DNA of 64,000 bases from Gossypium raimondii (GCF_025698545.1 NC_068577.1:44719250-44783249), one strand, 5' to 3'; positions 24,577 through 38,200 are shown, numbered from the stretch's first letter. The notes: generated by a model from the letters alone, not told the origin. Numbers and translations: made by a program.

Positions 24577-25810
24577 TGATAGTCACGAGACTAACTAAAA
24601 ATAAGACAAAGGCAAGTGTACCTATCTATAAATAGTATAGCTATGGTGAGTAGAGATATCATATCCACGAGAATTAAAAGTACTATTAATTATCATTTTC
24701 CTATTATTTAGTCGACAAATTGGTATTAAACTAAAATTACTAAATTAATCTAATTAAAGAACTCAACAGAGAATAAATCAAGAAAATAATTGAATAATAA
24801 CCAATGAGAGAGACAATACCTAGGAAAGAATCCACCTAGACTTCATCTATTATTATGAATCGATTTAAACGATTTATTCACTTGATATCTTGATCCGTAA
24901 AATTCCTAAATTATGCTAATATCTCTTTCAAGAATAAGAGCAACTGACTCTAGATTGATTAATTGAAATCTCTTTCTAATTAAAACTTTTATTATCATAT
25001 TAACTCAACCTATGGATTCCCCTATTAGATTTGACTCTAATCTGGTAGATTTATATCATCCTATTTCTAGGATTGCATGAAACTCCACTAAATTATACTA
25101 GATCTCCTCTAAAACAGAGACTTTTCCTCCTCTAATTTAAGCATATTAAACATGAATTAATATCCTGAAAATATTAAAACAAGAGATAAACACACATAAC
25201 TGAGAACAAGAATTAAGTATTTATCGGGTAAAACAGAAATCAAATAATAGAATTCATCATAGGTTTCATCTTCCCTAGGTATCTAGGGAACTAGTTCATA
25301 ATTGTGAATAAAAACATCTCAAAATCAAAATAACCACACGAAATAAAGAAACTCATAAAAAATTTAGAAGAAATTAAAAGCAGGTCTTCAATCTTAATGG
25401 AAATCTGCTTCAGAGTTGGCTCTAATGGTGTTCTTCGAGTTGTTTTCTTCAATATTCTCTGATGGCTCCCATCTCTCTTCTTCTATTTGGTATTTATAGA
25501 CTTTAGAATGCCCAAAAAGCCTAAAAATTGTGTTTCTCCGCATGTTTGGGATGCATGTTTCGAAATCGACATGGTCTAGAATATGGCCATGTGTCTGGCC
25601 CGTATGGGAAGGCTCAACCCATGTAGCTCCTGAAATCTGCTCTTTTTGTCCAATTTTCACTCGTTTTTCGATCCTTTTACTCCAAAATGATCACCTAAGT
25701 ATAACATGAATTCAAAGGATTAGGAGCATAAAATTCACCCATTTGTATAAATAATCATCCAAAAATGCATTATAAACATGATTAAAATATGTTACTTTCA
25801 TCACTTATCA
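24577..25810 (-). mobile_element. Solo LTR nested in the 24 kb LTR
   Basis: On the - strand it starts TGATAAGTGATGAAAGTAAC at 25810 and ends TCTCGTGACTATCA at 24577; 1234 bp, TG...CA. The flanking 5-mers AATAC (24572-24576) and GATAC (25811-25815) differ at one base. The host words on either side rejoin as an AAGTATCGATACC-like sequence, supporting a simple insertion. The 88-residue ORF at 25394-25660 lies in LTR DNA and is not a gene. Confidence 0.6.
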
Positions 25811-26594
25811 GATACCTAGCCTTCAATACTGATACCAAAATCAATATAAATACCAAAATTGCTTTCTATTTCGAAATTTTCTTATTTTAGGGCCCAGGTA
25901 TTGATACCTTACCCCCATGTATCAATACCTTAGGTTAAATTGAGACAAAAATAGTTGAAAAAATTACTAAAACCCCCTACATTGATTCAAAATAGTCCAG
26001 TACTTCAAAACCAATTCGTTTAACCTCAAACACATTAAAATTAATCACGATAGCCATATAATAACATCATATATGCATGGATATGTTAAACTCTTATAAA
26101 TTCATTTCAAAAGCTAACAAAATATGTCATTAGATCATCAAATTAATAAGGTTTCCAAAGTTTGCCTTTTATTTTATCTAATATTCACCTATACCAAGAA
26201 CCTATGCACATGCTATACTAACCCCAAAATTCATACATAAAATCTTGCCTCTTGGAGTGGTGATAAGATGGGATGCACTTGACCTTGATATTAACTCGAT
26301 GGGATCTACTGCACCTACGCGTTAGAAAATTAACGCGGTAAGTCTATGAAGACTTAGTAAGTACTTCAAGATTTTTAAAAACTACTACTAATAAAATTAA
26401 ATTATATTCATTATATAGACATCTACTTCATATCAAATTAATCCCCAAATTTCAACATTTTCCAAAAATCATACTTACCGTAAACCATTAATTTATAATA
26501 GTTGAATTACGATACTATAGCCCAATGTAAACTAGCTGAACACTTAGGATATATAGAAATGAATCAATAATGCATTGTTAATGCATATCATATA

Positions 26595-26715
26595 TCACTA
26601 AGTACAAAGTGCAAATAACGATAAGCACCGAAGTGCAAAATAATATCGATAAGCATCGAACTGTAAATTTTTACAACGATAAGCATTGAAGTGCGGAATA
26701 ATACGATAAGCGCGC
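26595..26715. repeat. Short tandem array, units near 37 bp
   Basis: Three imperfect copies of a unit containing ACGATAAGCACCGAAGTGCA, with a fourth partial copy ending near 26710. Confidence 0.6.
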
Positions 26716-27045
26716 TAATTTTACTTAATGGCACATCAATATCCTAATAGCTCGAGACTCGTCTACATGGGCTTTTCTTGTTATTAAACCTTTACATTCA
26801 TTCGCTTGACAGAAAATAATACAAGTTTGTACTTTTTACAATTTAGTCCTTATCATAATAATAGCGCTAAAACTTGTAAATTCTCTTCACCTTTTTCACA
26901 TACAACACTATAATTTTTAAGTTACTTCATCTAAACCCACTTTCCACATATTCAAAATATCATAACATATTTTATTTTCTTTTGATTTAGTCCCTTTTTC
27001 ACTATCACCATAATTCATCATATAATTGTACACCAAAACTACAAT

Positions 27046-28693
27046 TGTAACGCCATGATTTATTCAATTCTATTTTTATGAATTCTGTCATAAATAAGTA
27101 TATGCTTCAGTGGTTAAGTGATTTGGAGGTGTGTTCGGGGTCTGGAGGTCGAACCCTTATGCAAGCATTAATGTGTATTTATTTTCTTTTCTTTCTTGCG
27201 TGTGCAGTGCATGAGATGTGTTAGGGTGGACTTGGGGTTTTAATTTGATTGGGAGTTGTGCAGGGATAACGATGAATAAGCCGCATTTATCTATTAGGGT
27301 TTTTACACGTCCCGGGGTGATGATGGGCAAACCTCACGCAATGGTGAGTTTAGGCAAATCCATATTGCAAATACGGCAATTCATGTGATGCCTTAGTGGC
27401 ATCCAAATAGAGCCTTTATGGTGTATTATGATTAGACTTTGTGGCGTATTCTGATTAGCCTTTCTGGCGTATTCTGATTAGCCTTTGTGGCGTATTTTAA
27501 TTAGTCTTTGTGGCATATTCTGATTAGCCTTTGTGTTAGCCTTTGTAGTGTATTATGATTAGCCTTTGTGGTGTATTTTGATTGGCCTTTGTGACGTATT
27601 CGACAAAGTTTGTGGGGCGTGATTTGTTAAGCCTGAGTAGCATAATTAGTATTTGTCTTTGTAGGCAATTTTGTAATGTCTATGTAGTGTAATTGGTGAA
27701 GTCTATGTAATAGAATTTGGTTAATCGTCTATGCAGTAAGATTTGGGAAAGTCTTGGGATTTCTTCGATGGAAAATTTTGTGATAAGGATCTGATAAGTT
27801 TATATTTAACTTGGCTTATTTACCTTTGGAATAAATGGAATAAGGTCTAAGGAGTGTATCGCGATTAAGGGTATGCCTCTACAATTCTAAAGAAATTGTA
27901 TGGTATCCGACAGAGTGGCTTGTTCAGGATATGGGCATATTTACATATATGAAAGGTGTAAACATTAGCTGGACTGAGTTATCTACACTATGAAGAGACA
28001 AAATTTGAGTTATTTGGTACTTATCAAATGTAAGATCAGTTAGTTAAGTTATCCGCCAGAGATTAATATATGGGATCATCCAACATGGAGAAAGATATTC
28101 AACGTTTGTTTGAAGAAAAATGTTTAAATATCATTTGATAAGATTTGGGGATCAGCCATACGTGAAATGAGAATTGATACGTTTAGTATTAAAGCTGGAG
28201 TCTAGGAATATATCTGATAGTATAAAGTATTAGCCAAACACTAAAGTGTGATCCAAATTTCTTTGAGATGAGGAATACAACCAGAAAAGCTCCAAGGTAT
28301 TTTGTGTTAAAAACTCACTAAGTTTGTATGAACTTACAAGTGTTTGTTCATGTTTTAAGCGTTAATGTACGAATGAGTTCGCTAGAGGGACCAAGCCAGG
28401 AGCGCGCCAAAATGGCGGTTTTAGTCACGGTATTATGCATACAAAGGACACCATGGTGTATAGTGTATACTTAAACAAAACCATTTGGAATCCGTTTTAA
28501 AAACGTTAGGTGTTGTTTTTAAACTTTGATGTAACTATATAATATACAATTGTATCCTAAAAACCATAAAAAGAAATAAGAAGTATGTTTATGAGTACAT
28601 ATATGCCAATAGTTTAAATTTTAGCTATATGTTTATATGTGGTAACATCTGAGATCCAGACTCGATAATTCGGGTCGAGTTAAGGGCGTTACA
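27046..28693 (+). mobile_element. LTR with inverted TGTAACGCC / GGCGTTACA ends (family C)
   Basis: Starts TGTAACGCCATG and ends GGGCGTTACA, so the nine end bases are inverted copies. It is 1648 bp with no coding capacity. Near its left end it has a tRNA-like module: A-box-like ATGCTTCAGTGG at 27102 and B-box AGGTCGAACCC at 27146. It contains a 23-bp tandem array at about 27425-27605. The right neighbour begins TGTAAC only two bases later, so the two LTRs are nearly contiguous. Confidence 0.55.
27425..27605. repeat. 23-bp tandem array (about 8 copies)
   Basis: The unit is close to TAGCCTTTGTGGCGTATTC plus TGAT, with strict 23-bp spacing over most of the array and one shortened unit near 27525. 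Confidence 0.85.
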
Positions 28694-28695
28694 AA

Positions 28696-30873
28696 TGTAA
28701 CCTCCCCAACCTGGCCTAAAAGTTATGATTGAATTTGGAAGATTAAATTGGCCACCAGAATGACCTAGTAAAACTATCGAAGTTTTTAAATCAGTCTTTC
28801 TAAAACATTTATTTACCTTAGAAGAAAAACTTAGTATGCTTCTAAAGATACAATATTGTTCCAAAAACCGATTGGTTTTAATGTTTACTTTCTAAAAGTT
28901 ATTTTCCATTTTTTTTCAAAAATCTCTTTTACATAATATCGCAGTGGAAAAGTGATATTCAATATAGTTTTAATGAAAACCATAATTTTATGCATAATTA
29001 AATAAAAATCCATATTTCAACAACCTAATCAACTTAAATGTCATACATGCCAAAATTAACCCAAAATTTAAGTCTCATGTCACAGTTCAAATAAATAGTA
29101 CAATTCTCAAATAACATAAATTATAAATAATACATCTAAAATGCTTTTATAAATTATATTCTGAGACAAGCCCTCCAAATGTCAAGTCCACATCTTAACC
29201 TTGTGGGATATTTGTAAAGATAGAAATTAATGGGGTAAGTTTAGAAAGCTCAGTGTGAGTCCAATCACAAGAAAATTGGTGTAAAACAATAGACAAAACA
29301 TACAAAGTAATAATTCTTAGAATAATCACAATCGTATAGCAATTCAGAGTATTAGTTTTTCATATCAACATATCAATATAATATTCCATAATTCACCGTT
29401 TTGCATGTACATGCTTATGAATGGCAATGTAATTTTAGTTTATCAGAAGAGATCCTACCCAACTCCGTTATACACCACAGTAAGAGTTCCCAAAACTCAT
29501 CCATCCCTACACACTGTATTGTGGATAAACCACCACTAATTTGCAGATAAATTGTCAGTAAAAAAATATAGGTAAACCACCAGTATTTCCATATATAAAG
29601 TTTGCAGATAAACTGCCAGTAAGTTATGGATGAACCACCAGTGTTTGCAAATTATTAAACTACCACTACTTCCTCCGTTCATATCGTCCCACCTCCATGC
29701 AATGCAATATGACATGCTTGTAACAGAATAGTGCAGAAACAATAGGCATACTTAACATGTATTCAGTAGGGCAAAAACAGTAATAGTAGTAATAGTTTAT
29801 CAAAGTTACGGTGACAGTAGTCATGTAACATTCACATATCATACAATATAACAATAGCAATTCAGTCATTAAATCACAGATTCCAGAATATACATAATAT
29901 CAAAGACTCAATTGAGTAAATAAAAACTCTAAAAACAATTCAGGGACTATATAAGGACTAAACTGAATAATTCATAAACTTTTGGGTAAAATTGTAAAAT
30001 AAGGATCACACCGCAGTGTGGCCAAGCCGTGTAGAAGGGTTACACGACCCTATGGCCAGGCCATGTAACAGTTTGAGGTCATGTAGAAAATGATGAATTA
30101 ACCTACAGGAAGGACACGGTTGTATGGCAGGCCGAGTAAAAGGCTGAGGTCATGTGGAAGATGAACTACCCTACAATTTAAAAGGGCACATGGTAGACCG
30201 TGTGGGAGACCGTGTGGCCCTAAACCTACACACGATCACCACCGATTCACTTGGAGAAAGCATACACCTTTCACCACAAGCCCGATTGGCGTTCCTTACA
30301 ATCAATTTTGATTTAATTCACCTAGATTCGATTCTTCAACGGTAAATACACACAATTAATGATTGGTATCAAGATTTGGGCAAGATTATCAAATATTGGT
30401 AAGATTCGAAAAATAATTGATTAATCGAACGGAATTTAATTATAGAAACGAATGCACTTATTGATCTTGGCAAAGGTAACATATGATAACGACGAAAACT
30501 CTAATCACCATTAGAAATTGAATGAATGGGGGTCGATTTAATACGGGGAAGAAAAATAATCGATAGTTCAAAAGTAAAAATTATGGGAGAAAAAAAAAAG
30601 AAAAATAAGATGGAGAGCAAATTCTATTAAGATTTGAAAAGAGGCAAGATGTAGAATCTAATTAGGAAAAAATGGGTTAAATACCTAGGGCTTATAAACT
30701 CTAGGGGTGACAAGGTAAATATCCCAAAGTTTGGCCAAAATTAAAAGAAATGAAATGGGAAAGAGGGACTCAACCTAAGACCTCTAAGAAGGGAACTAGT
30801 ACTTAACCATCAAGCCTAAGGCTCATTTCTTATTTAATTTTAATTCCTAACCGTATATATTTTGGGTGTGACA
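28696..30873 (+). mobile_element. LTR of family B, near-complete copy
   Basis: Starts TGTAACCTCCCCAACCTGGC and ends TTTTGGGTGTGACA over 2178 bp. Its last roughly 1400 bp match 15308-16990 in reverse orientation. A degenerate array lies at 29520-29660 (units with 'AAACCACCAGTATTT' and 'TTTGCAGATAAACTGCC'). CACACGGTC-type words fall at 30000-30230, and a tRNA-like module lies on the - strand at 30765-30819. The open frames at 28625-28864, 29536-29869 and 30154-30345 are shadows of LTR DNA. Confidence 0.55.
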
Positions 30874-32092
30874 ATTTGTCAAAAATTGATGTTTAGTTAT
30901 TATATTTAACACTTCAAAAGTTAAATCCTTTCAAATTTTTTATTTGAATTTTTAGTTGATACACGTTTTTTTATTTATGAAAATACAAAAACTGAGAACT
31001 TATTAAGTTGGCTAATATGATGCTATATAAGATTGAGCAAAAATATAGTTGATAAATTTAAAAAAAAGAATGTTAATAATTTAATTAAAATATTTAAATT
31101 GAGAAAAAATATTTTTAAATATAAAAGTTAAATTTTATATTTTTAAAAGTACATAGAAAAAATACCATATAATTATATAAATCATATAAAAATATTGAAT
31201 TATAAAATATATAAAATGATAAAATAATTAGTTTGTTGAATTCTTCTTTATATTAGCATTGTAACAATATTTTTAAAATCTACTTTTAAGCCAGACACTG
31301 CGACGTTGAAGGAACAAAGATTATTGATTATATTTTTGAAATATGCTATTAAATTTGTTTGCACACATTTTAATATTTTCGGTTTAACATTATATTATTA
31401 AGTTTTTTTTAAATGGTTTATATCTTCCCAAATATTGTTTAACAATTTTAATTAATAAACCAATATTAAATAATAACAATTTTATAAAACTAACGAGCAA
31501 CCCGTGCATCACACAAGATAGTAAATTAGCTTTATAAAAAATCACAATCTAGAGGTATTCAGGGTTGGACCAATCTTAAACATCATATTAACACATTTTT
31601 ATAATAGCTCAGCTAGACCTAAAATATGAACCTATTTTAGGTTATCAAATACTATTTTCAATATAATATTTTAATGTTTTCTTTATTTATTAAAATTTTA
31701 TATATAGAGATAATGTTACTATTATATATTACTATATATTTAATTTATTTGTATATGTTATAAATTTTATAAAATATTAAAAATCTAAAAACCAGCTCGG
31801 ACGTTGAATGCTTATATTTTAAAGTAACTTTGGAATTGAACAACAGGGTTAGTGAGACCCTCTCTGTTGTGTCATTTCCATGGGGTACATGCAATAAAAA
31901 CGTGACAAAATGGTCCCAAGCTCAATCACGTTGTCAAAATTTTCTTCATGAATAATAATGTAATGAACTCAGACAAAATCTGTCTTTTCTTTTGCTCATA
32001 TCATACGAAATCTATGTTCCGTCCTGTCAGCCACACAACTTTAAAATCTAGTAGATGCATAAGTCTAGGACAAAATCTGGGCTAACTCCAAT
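30874..32092. other. AT-rich intergenic DNA and promoter region of the EMB8-like gene
   Basis: No gene seen up to about 31790. The last 250 bp become less AT-rich, with a short pyrimidine-rich stretch before the ATG at 32093, and are presumably promoter and 5' leader. No clear TATA box assigned. Confidence 0.4.
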
Positions 32093-34245
32093 ATGGCGAG
32101 TTCTCTCTTGTCTCTCACCTCCAAACCACCATCAATCACCCGTCTACGCCACCAACGTCCACCACTAACCACCGTCCGTGTCAGTGCTGCAACCGTCACT
32201 ACAACCACCGGGATGCCAGACCACCACCACCCTTCACTCGAAATCACTGGTGGAGGAGCTGATCGCTTTCTCCCTGCTTTCAACACCATTCACCTTCCTT
32301 ACAAGCCTTTCCCCATCATTGGTTGGAACCGCCATCTTGAGACCATATTTGCTGCCTTCTTCCGTACTGTCCCCGAAGTTAAGTACCGCCGTGAGTGCCT
32401 CCGGACCCAAGACAATGGCACCATAGCCTTGGATTGGGTCTATGGCGACCACCGCAGCTTGCCTTCCGACTCTCCGATCCTCATTTTACTGGTTTGTGTA
32501 TTATCTGTTTTAAATACCCTTTTGTTTAATTTGATGAAAGGAGGGAAAAGTATTCAATTTCAGGGGTTTGATTTTCTACCCTTTTGTTTGGTTGGTGGGA
32601 AACGTTGAATGATTGTTGAAATTGAATGTTGCAGCCAGGGCTAACTGGAGGGAGTCAAGATTCATATGTGAAGCATATGCTGGTGAAAGCTAAGAGCAAA
32701 GGCTGGAGGGTTGTAGTGTTCAATAGCAGGGGCTGTGCAAATAGTCCTGTTACTACTCCTCAGGTACTATACTACTAATAAATTTCTTTCTTACGGATTT
32801 AAATTACGGTCGCGGACTTATACTCATTTTATCCTTGATTTGCAGCTCCAAACAGCTTCATTCACAGCAGATACTTGTCATGTAGTAGATCATGTTTCAT
32901 CTAGGTACCCCAAAGCAAGTATTTATGCTGTTGGTTGGTCTCTTGGAGGCAATATCCTTGTCAATTACTTGGGAAGGGTAAGCGAAATAGGGTTTTTTTT
33001 TTTAAGGTCCGAACATATATCGGAAATAAAATGAAAAGTCTGAATAACATAACCCGCCTCATGTATAAGTTATTAAATTTTTGGCATGCAGGAGCACCAT
33101 AGGTGCTCTCTCTCTGGTGCTGTATCACTGTGCAATCCTTTCAACTTAGTGATTGCAGATGAAAATCTCCGAAAGGGCTTCAACAATATTTATGACAGAG
33201 CACTTAGGGGAGGTCTTTCTAGAACTTTTGACAAGTAATTATACATGAATTTCCTCTTACTGTTAATTGCATTAAAATTTGAAGATATCCTTTTTTGAGT
33301 CCATATAACATGAAATGATTCTACCATGCTAGACATGCTTCCCTCTTCGAAGAAATGCATGATGAATATAATGTCCAAGCGGGTTTGAATCCTCGTACCG
33401 TACGGGAATACGATGAAGCAATAACACGAGGTATGTTTTGTCTTACATCAAACCTGTGTTACTCGAACTAGGGATCGAGTGAGTATCGAATATGATATGG
33501 GCTTGATATCATTATGTATCCAATGAACATTGATATGAAACTATGACCTTAGCATCAAAGTAGTTTTGCTTTCCTTTTTTTCCTTGCTTTTCAAGCAATG
33601 TCTGTTTGATGACAGATTTAACAACTGACTAGAGTTGCTATGTGTAACACATTGCAGTGTCATTAGGTTACAAGTCAGTGGATGAATATTACTCAAATTC
33701 ATGTAGTTGTCATGTCGTACAACATGTCCGGATCCCTTTGCTTTGCATCCAGGTAGCTTTGTGGGCAGTTCATACTGTGATTGGTTTTGGTTTCAAAAGT
33801 TTTAAACATTGATTTTCAGCATCCATTATACTTTAAAAACCTGATTCATTAATGGTGTTTTGCAGGCTGCAAATGATCCAATTGCGCCCATTGAGGCAAC
33901 TCCTTACTCAGATATCAAGGTAAGTCTAGGTCATCCTGTGACTCATTCTACCATACTAAATGTTTAATCAGCACAGATGCTTGGCATCCCAAAAACATGT
34001 TGGAAAATCCGGAGTATCCTATTCACACTAAAGAATGTCTCCATTGACTTCCATAACTAATGAAGTGTACTTTCTGATGTTTTAAGGACAACCCGAACTG
34101 CATGCTGATAGTAACACCCCAGGGTGGTCATTTAGGCTGGGTTGCCGGTGATGACGCACCCTTTGGAGCTCCCTGGACTGATAATGTGGTGATCGAATTC
34201 CTTGAACATCTGCAAAAGAATGCATCTAAACCCGAATCATCTTGA
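32093..34245 (+). CDS. EMB8-like alpha/beta-hydrolase (esterase/lipase family), probably plastid-targeted
   Basis: Eight GT-AG exons, all in frame: 32093-32491, 32635-32763, 32846-32977, 33092-33234, 33333-33430, 33658-33752, 33866-33919, 34087-34245, giving 402 residues. The first 45 or so are Ser/Thr/Arg-rich, like a plastid transit peptide. The hydrolase core starts at about 75 (PIIGWNRHLETIFAAFFR). Conserved features: PGLTGGSQDSYV, NSRGC, the nucleophile elbow GWSLGG (S208), the acid in AANDPIAP (D336) and the histidine in TPQGGHLGW (H365), so the catalytic triad is complete. The family includes spruce EMB8 and Arabidopsis At3g50790; the natural substrate is unknown. Introns are short (54-228 bp). 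The gene is convergent with the coiled-coil gene, the two stops lying 978 bp apart. Confidence 0.92.
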
Positions 34246-35222
34246 GCTATGGAGATAGAAAACTCTGCGGCAGGATTCAGAGGGCTTGCATCAAACAATA
34301 ACTAGAGTAAGCAAAGAGCATCTGTACACGTTGTAAACATCTAATCTTTGAATGTACAATCATAACATGTGAGCTCCATTAGAAAAAAAACTTGAATGAT
34401 CTGATTCACATTGTTCATGGAGATTAGTGAATCATACATTATGTTCAAGAAATGTGTTACTGAACATCGAAAACGATCAGAGGAACTTTGACTGATCATT
34501 TTCCAATCACTTCCTTCAATAGTTGATGAACTCAGGGGTCTTGAATGCTAATAATAATCCAAAGTTTGTTGTATTGTGAAAAGGATATATGTGCTGATGA
34601 GAGAGCTTGACCTTTTCCTGTATTTAAGGAGATTTATACTGAAATTGGCAGAATCAGAGTTAAAACAGTGTAAAGAACGGAAAGGCAATTAAAGAAGAAA
34701 ACAGGTGGAGGGATGCATTGCTGTGGGAAGAAGAAACTTTTATTGCTTTCAAATTGCAAAATGAGGAACTTTGACTCCATGAGTTCTGTATGAGAACTAC
34801 ATCAAATCTTAGCTACAAAAAAATGTTATTATTTTCAGTCTACCATGAATCTTTTTCCCTTGATACCCTCGGATCTAAGATGACAATACAAAAGGCGTAC
34901 CTTGCTTTCTCAATTACAAAGAGAATCGACTATGCTACCAAGCAGAATCACAGCTACAGATGAAAAGATATAAGACCAACTGTTTGATCAACAGCATCAT
35001 CCAAAGATATCATCATAAGGAACAAAACCAAACTCTCAGTGTAGCATGAGCTAAGGAGCAAGAACCGGAAAACCCAAGAATTGATAAATTTATACATGAT
35101 GCCTGTTTTAGCATGCTCCTTCCAACTTTTAACCAATTTTGAACTGGAAGCAGAAGGTGCCTAGTGTCTGATGGATGTATTTGGCTACCGTGATGAATAA
35201 GCTTCGCAGTTAAAATCACCAT
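34246..35222. other. 3' flanks of two convergent genes
   Basis: Holds the 3' UTR of the EMB8-like gene (to about 34600) and, from the other side, that of the coiled-coil gene (likely 34900-35222). Two short ORFs on the - strand here are in UTR DNA and are not genes. Confidence 0.5.
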
Positions 35223-38200
35223 CTACTTAATCTTCTGCTTAATGACATGCCGCAATTGGACCTTCTGACTTTCGGTTCTTGCCTCCAAAAGTTTTGCCTT
35301 CAAACTCTTCTTCTGTACGCCGCGAGGCCATTCAATGCACCCTTTCATCCCCTTCATTATGTGCGGATGACCCAGGTCAGGTGAACTCCAATGTCCCACC
35401 AGGTCCAAGGGGCTGAACCCACCATTATCTGACCCTTTATCTGGGGACATGATACTGCCGTTACACTTCCTTCCATCAGAAAGCCTTCCATTGGTTCCTT
35501 CTACTGAGATTACCTTGAAATGTTCTTCATTTTTTGGGACTGATCTCCAAAGCCTCACAATGGGCGACACCTTCTTCAACTGTCTTGCAGGCAAGGAACA
35601 AACTTCGCTAATTTCTGTCACTGGGGTATCTCCTTCCCATTCAGTTCCACTCCCAGAGAGATTGCTGTGCCGATGAAACTTATCTGCAGATGCAGCACTC
35701 CCTTTCGGTGAATAACTTGAGCCTTGACCCTCAATATGGCTGATAGTTTCCCATCCACTCTCATCTTCTTCAATCTCATCTTTATGATCACCATACAGAT
35801 TCGAATGTCTCAGATTACCATCTTTTTTCATCATATTCATTTCGGCACTTGCCATATGAACTTTAGAGGCATGGCTGGCTGGACTACATGCAACAGATGG
35901 TTCAGTTTCCCTTTCATTGGCCTCAGCTAACACCACATCTTCGAGAACAGCAAAAATGTCATCAGGGTTTGCCGACTCATATGCAAATTCCTTGATTTCT
36001 TGGACATTAACTGAAGCAGCAGCTTGTCGAAGTGATTCTGCTTCTCTCATATCTTTCACATCCAGAGTTCCGGTCCTTGACCTTAGAAAAGTATCTAAAT
36101 CTGCAACAAGCTTGTTTATCTGTGAATACCTTTCTTCAAGTGCTACTTTTGCATCAATGAGCTTCATCTGTACACATTCTTCACGCCAGACCTCAGCCAT
36201 CTGCAACATCTTTCTTTCCTCATCGACTTCGTCTCGAAGCTTCATGGAATCTCTCTTTAATGCTTCCACTTCAGTCTTGTCTTCTCCAATTTCCTTAGCA
36301 AGCTCATCACATACTTCTTCAATTAGTTCTCTGTCCTTTCTTTCCTTTTCATAGTCCTGCATATATTGCTTTGCTGATAACTTGGCAGCAGCCAGCTCTT
36401 TCACCAATTTGGAACTGACAATCTCAAGTCTCTGCCGGTTTTTCTTTTCCCGATTCAAATCAGCTTTGACATCATTGACAAATGCACGTATTTTCTCATG
36501 CTCTCTGCTTCGCCACGCAGCTCTTTCCTCACTCACTTTTCTCAAGAAGTGCTCATGTTTCTTCTTTGAGGACCAGCACTCAGTTTCAAGCTCCTTGATG
36601 CGAACTCGAGCCTGCTCTAGCTCAGCTTCAAGGGCAGAAACAATTGATACTGCACTTACTTGCTGGTCAATACGCTTCATGCGACTATAAATTTGCCGTA
36701 CCTCATCTGTTGTTCTGAAGCAGACAGGATCCCACTTCGTTGCCCCCTCCATCGCAGAGTTTGAAAATTGAATTAAAGGCTCGACCTTAAAAAGGAGAAA
36801 AGTAGCTTAAGATCAGAAGAGTAAGAAATCAATTAATTTTCATACCAATAAATTCTGCATTTATCTGGGACCAAGGCTTTCGCGTTGGTAACATTTGAGA
36901 TGCCGAAAAGAACAAGAACATTTTATTTTCTTTAAAAGATCATCAAAATGGAACCTAACAAATCCCACTAAGAGAAACTATAGAATGCAGGTTCTGCAAT
37001 GCACGACACATTTGCCGCACGAGTGAGATACCAATGGTTTGGTTTTCTATCAATGTTTTACATATTGATCAGATCATTACAAGTTCAAGATTGAACGATG
37101 AAGCTCAAGGAGGCAAGCATACCTTACGCCGAAAGCTGTTCTTTGCAGGAGAGACAGAACTAGGGCTTTGTAATGGATCCTTTGGCTCTGAACCATAGAA
37201 TTTGTCCTTGTGATGATAAAGAAACGGGACACCGATAAAACCGTTACCAGCCTGCAGAAAATTACAAGGTAATTAAACTCATAAGGTCCTAATAATGAAT
37301 CAAATTGCTTAACTACAATAAATCAATCAAGACACAGAAAAGTATATCAGTAAAAGCAGAGCAAGCAGAAGAACATTCAGATGTAATTTAAACAAATTAT
37401 CAAATGTATAGAGGATCAAGCAAATAGTAAATGTCAACTAATCTTATAACCCTTTTTCAAAGATAATATCCATAGAAAGCCTGTAAAATACTACTCATAA
37501 AAGCCTCTCAGAATTATGACAATAAAAACCAGACCATAGCTTACAATGACAAGAAACTTCAAACATGATCAATGCATCAAAAAGGTGATTGTCGGAAATG
37601 ATCATATGTGCAATATCAATATATCAAAAAAAAAATTTAATGTTTTTAAAAGATCTTGCATCTTACCGCAATACCAATATCCCGGAGATGTATTAATAAA
37701 GGTGAACTTTAAGAAAAATGAAACTTATCAATCATTATAAAGATCATTTTCTTGGGCAAGCAAAAGTAGAAAGCTTCATTTTCTTGGCATGCAGGCAAAA
37801 TCTAAAACATTACAAAGATCAGCGTTATATATATAAAAGTTCACTTTTAAAAATTGAAAATAACACTTTAACAATGATTGTATTATAAAAGAAGAGCATT
37901 ATTTTCAGTATTAAAGCTTCAAACTTAAGCAGAAAATTATCCAAACAATCTCACTTCTTCATCACATCATTCCCATTGTAACGAAAATAAATAAAACCAC
38001 AGATCTTTGAGCCAGAAAAGGTTAAAATATCTCACCTTCAACCCCAACTGTTCCCTCCTCCTCTCTCCCCCACCCAGCGTCACCGTCTCTGGCAACTGCA
38101 ACCGCCACAATCCACCTGCAAGCTTCCTCGCTGATACAGTTGAAGTTCCTTTCCTCCGTCGTGCACGACCACCATCCTCCTCCTCCTCGAGCTCCTTCTC

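Larger units (their letters stand above)
24256..27045 (+). mobile_element. Gypsy-type LTR interrupted by a nested solo LTR
   Basis: Opens TGTAACACCCTTATACCCGA at 24256. Repeated 'GTATCAATACC' and 'TATTGATACC' words run through both sides of the nested element (24430-24576 and 25811-25940), showing they were once continuous. The right part carries a tandem array near 26595-26715. It runs up to another LTR starting at 27046; the true end of this element is not seen. Confidence 0.5.

Noticed and set aside
27425..27605. CRISPR-like regular repeat
   Set aside because: Units are contiguous 23-bp tandem repeats without spacers, in plant LTR DNA.
35449..36690. Several + strand open frames (75-145 residues, Ser-rich)
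   Set aside because: They are antisense shadows of the large coiled-coil exon; Ser-richness mirrors Glu/Lys codons on the other strand.
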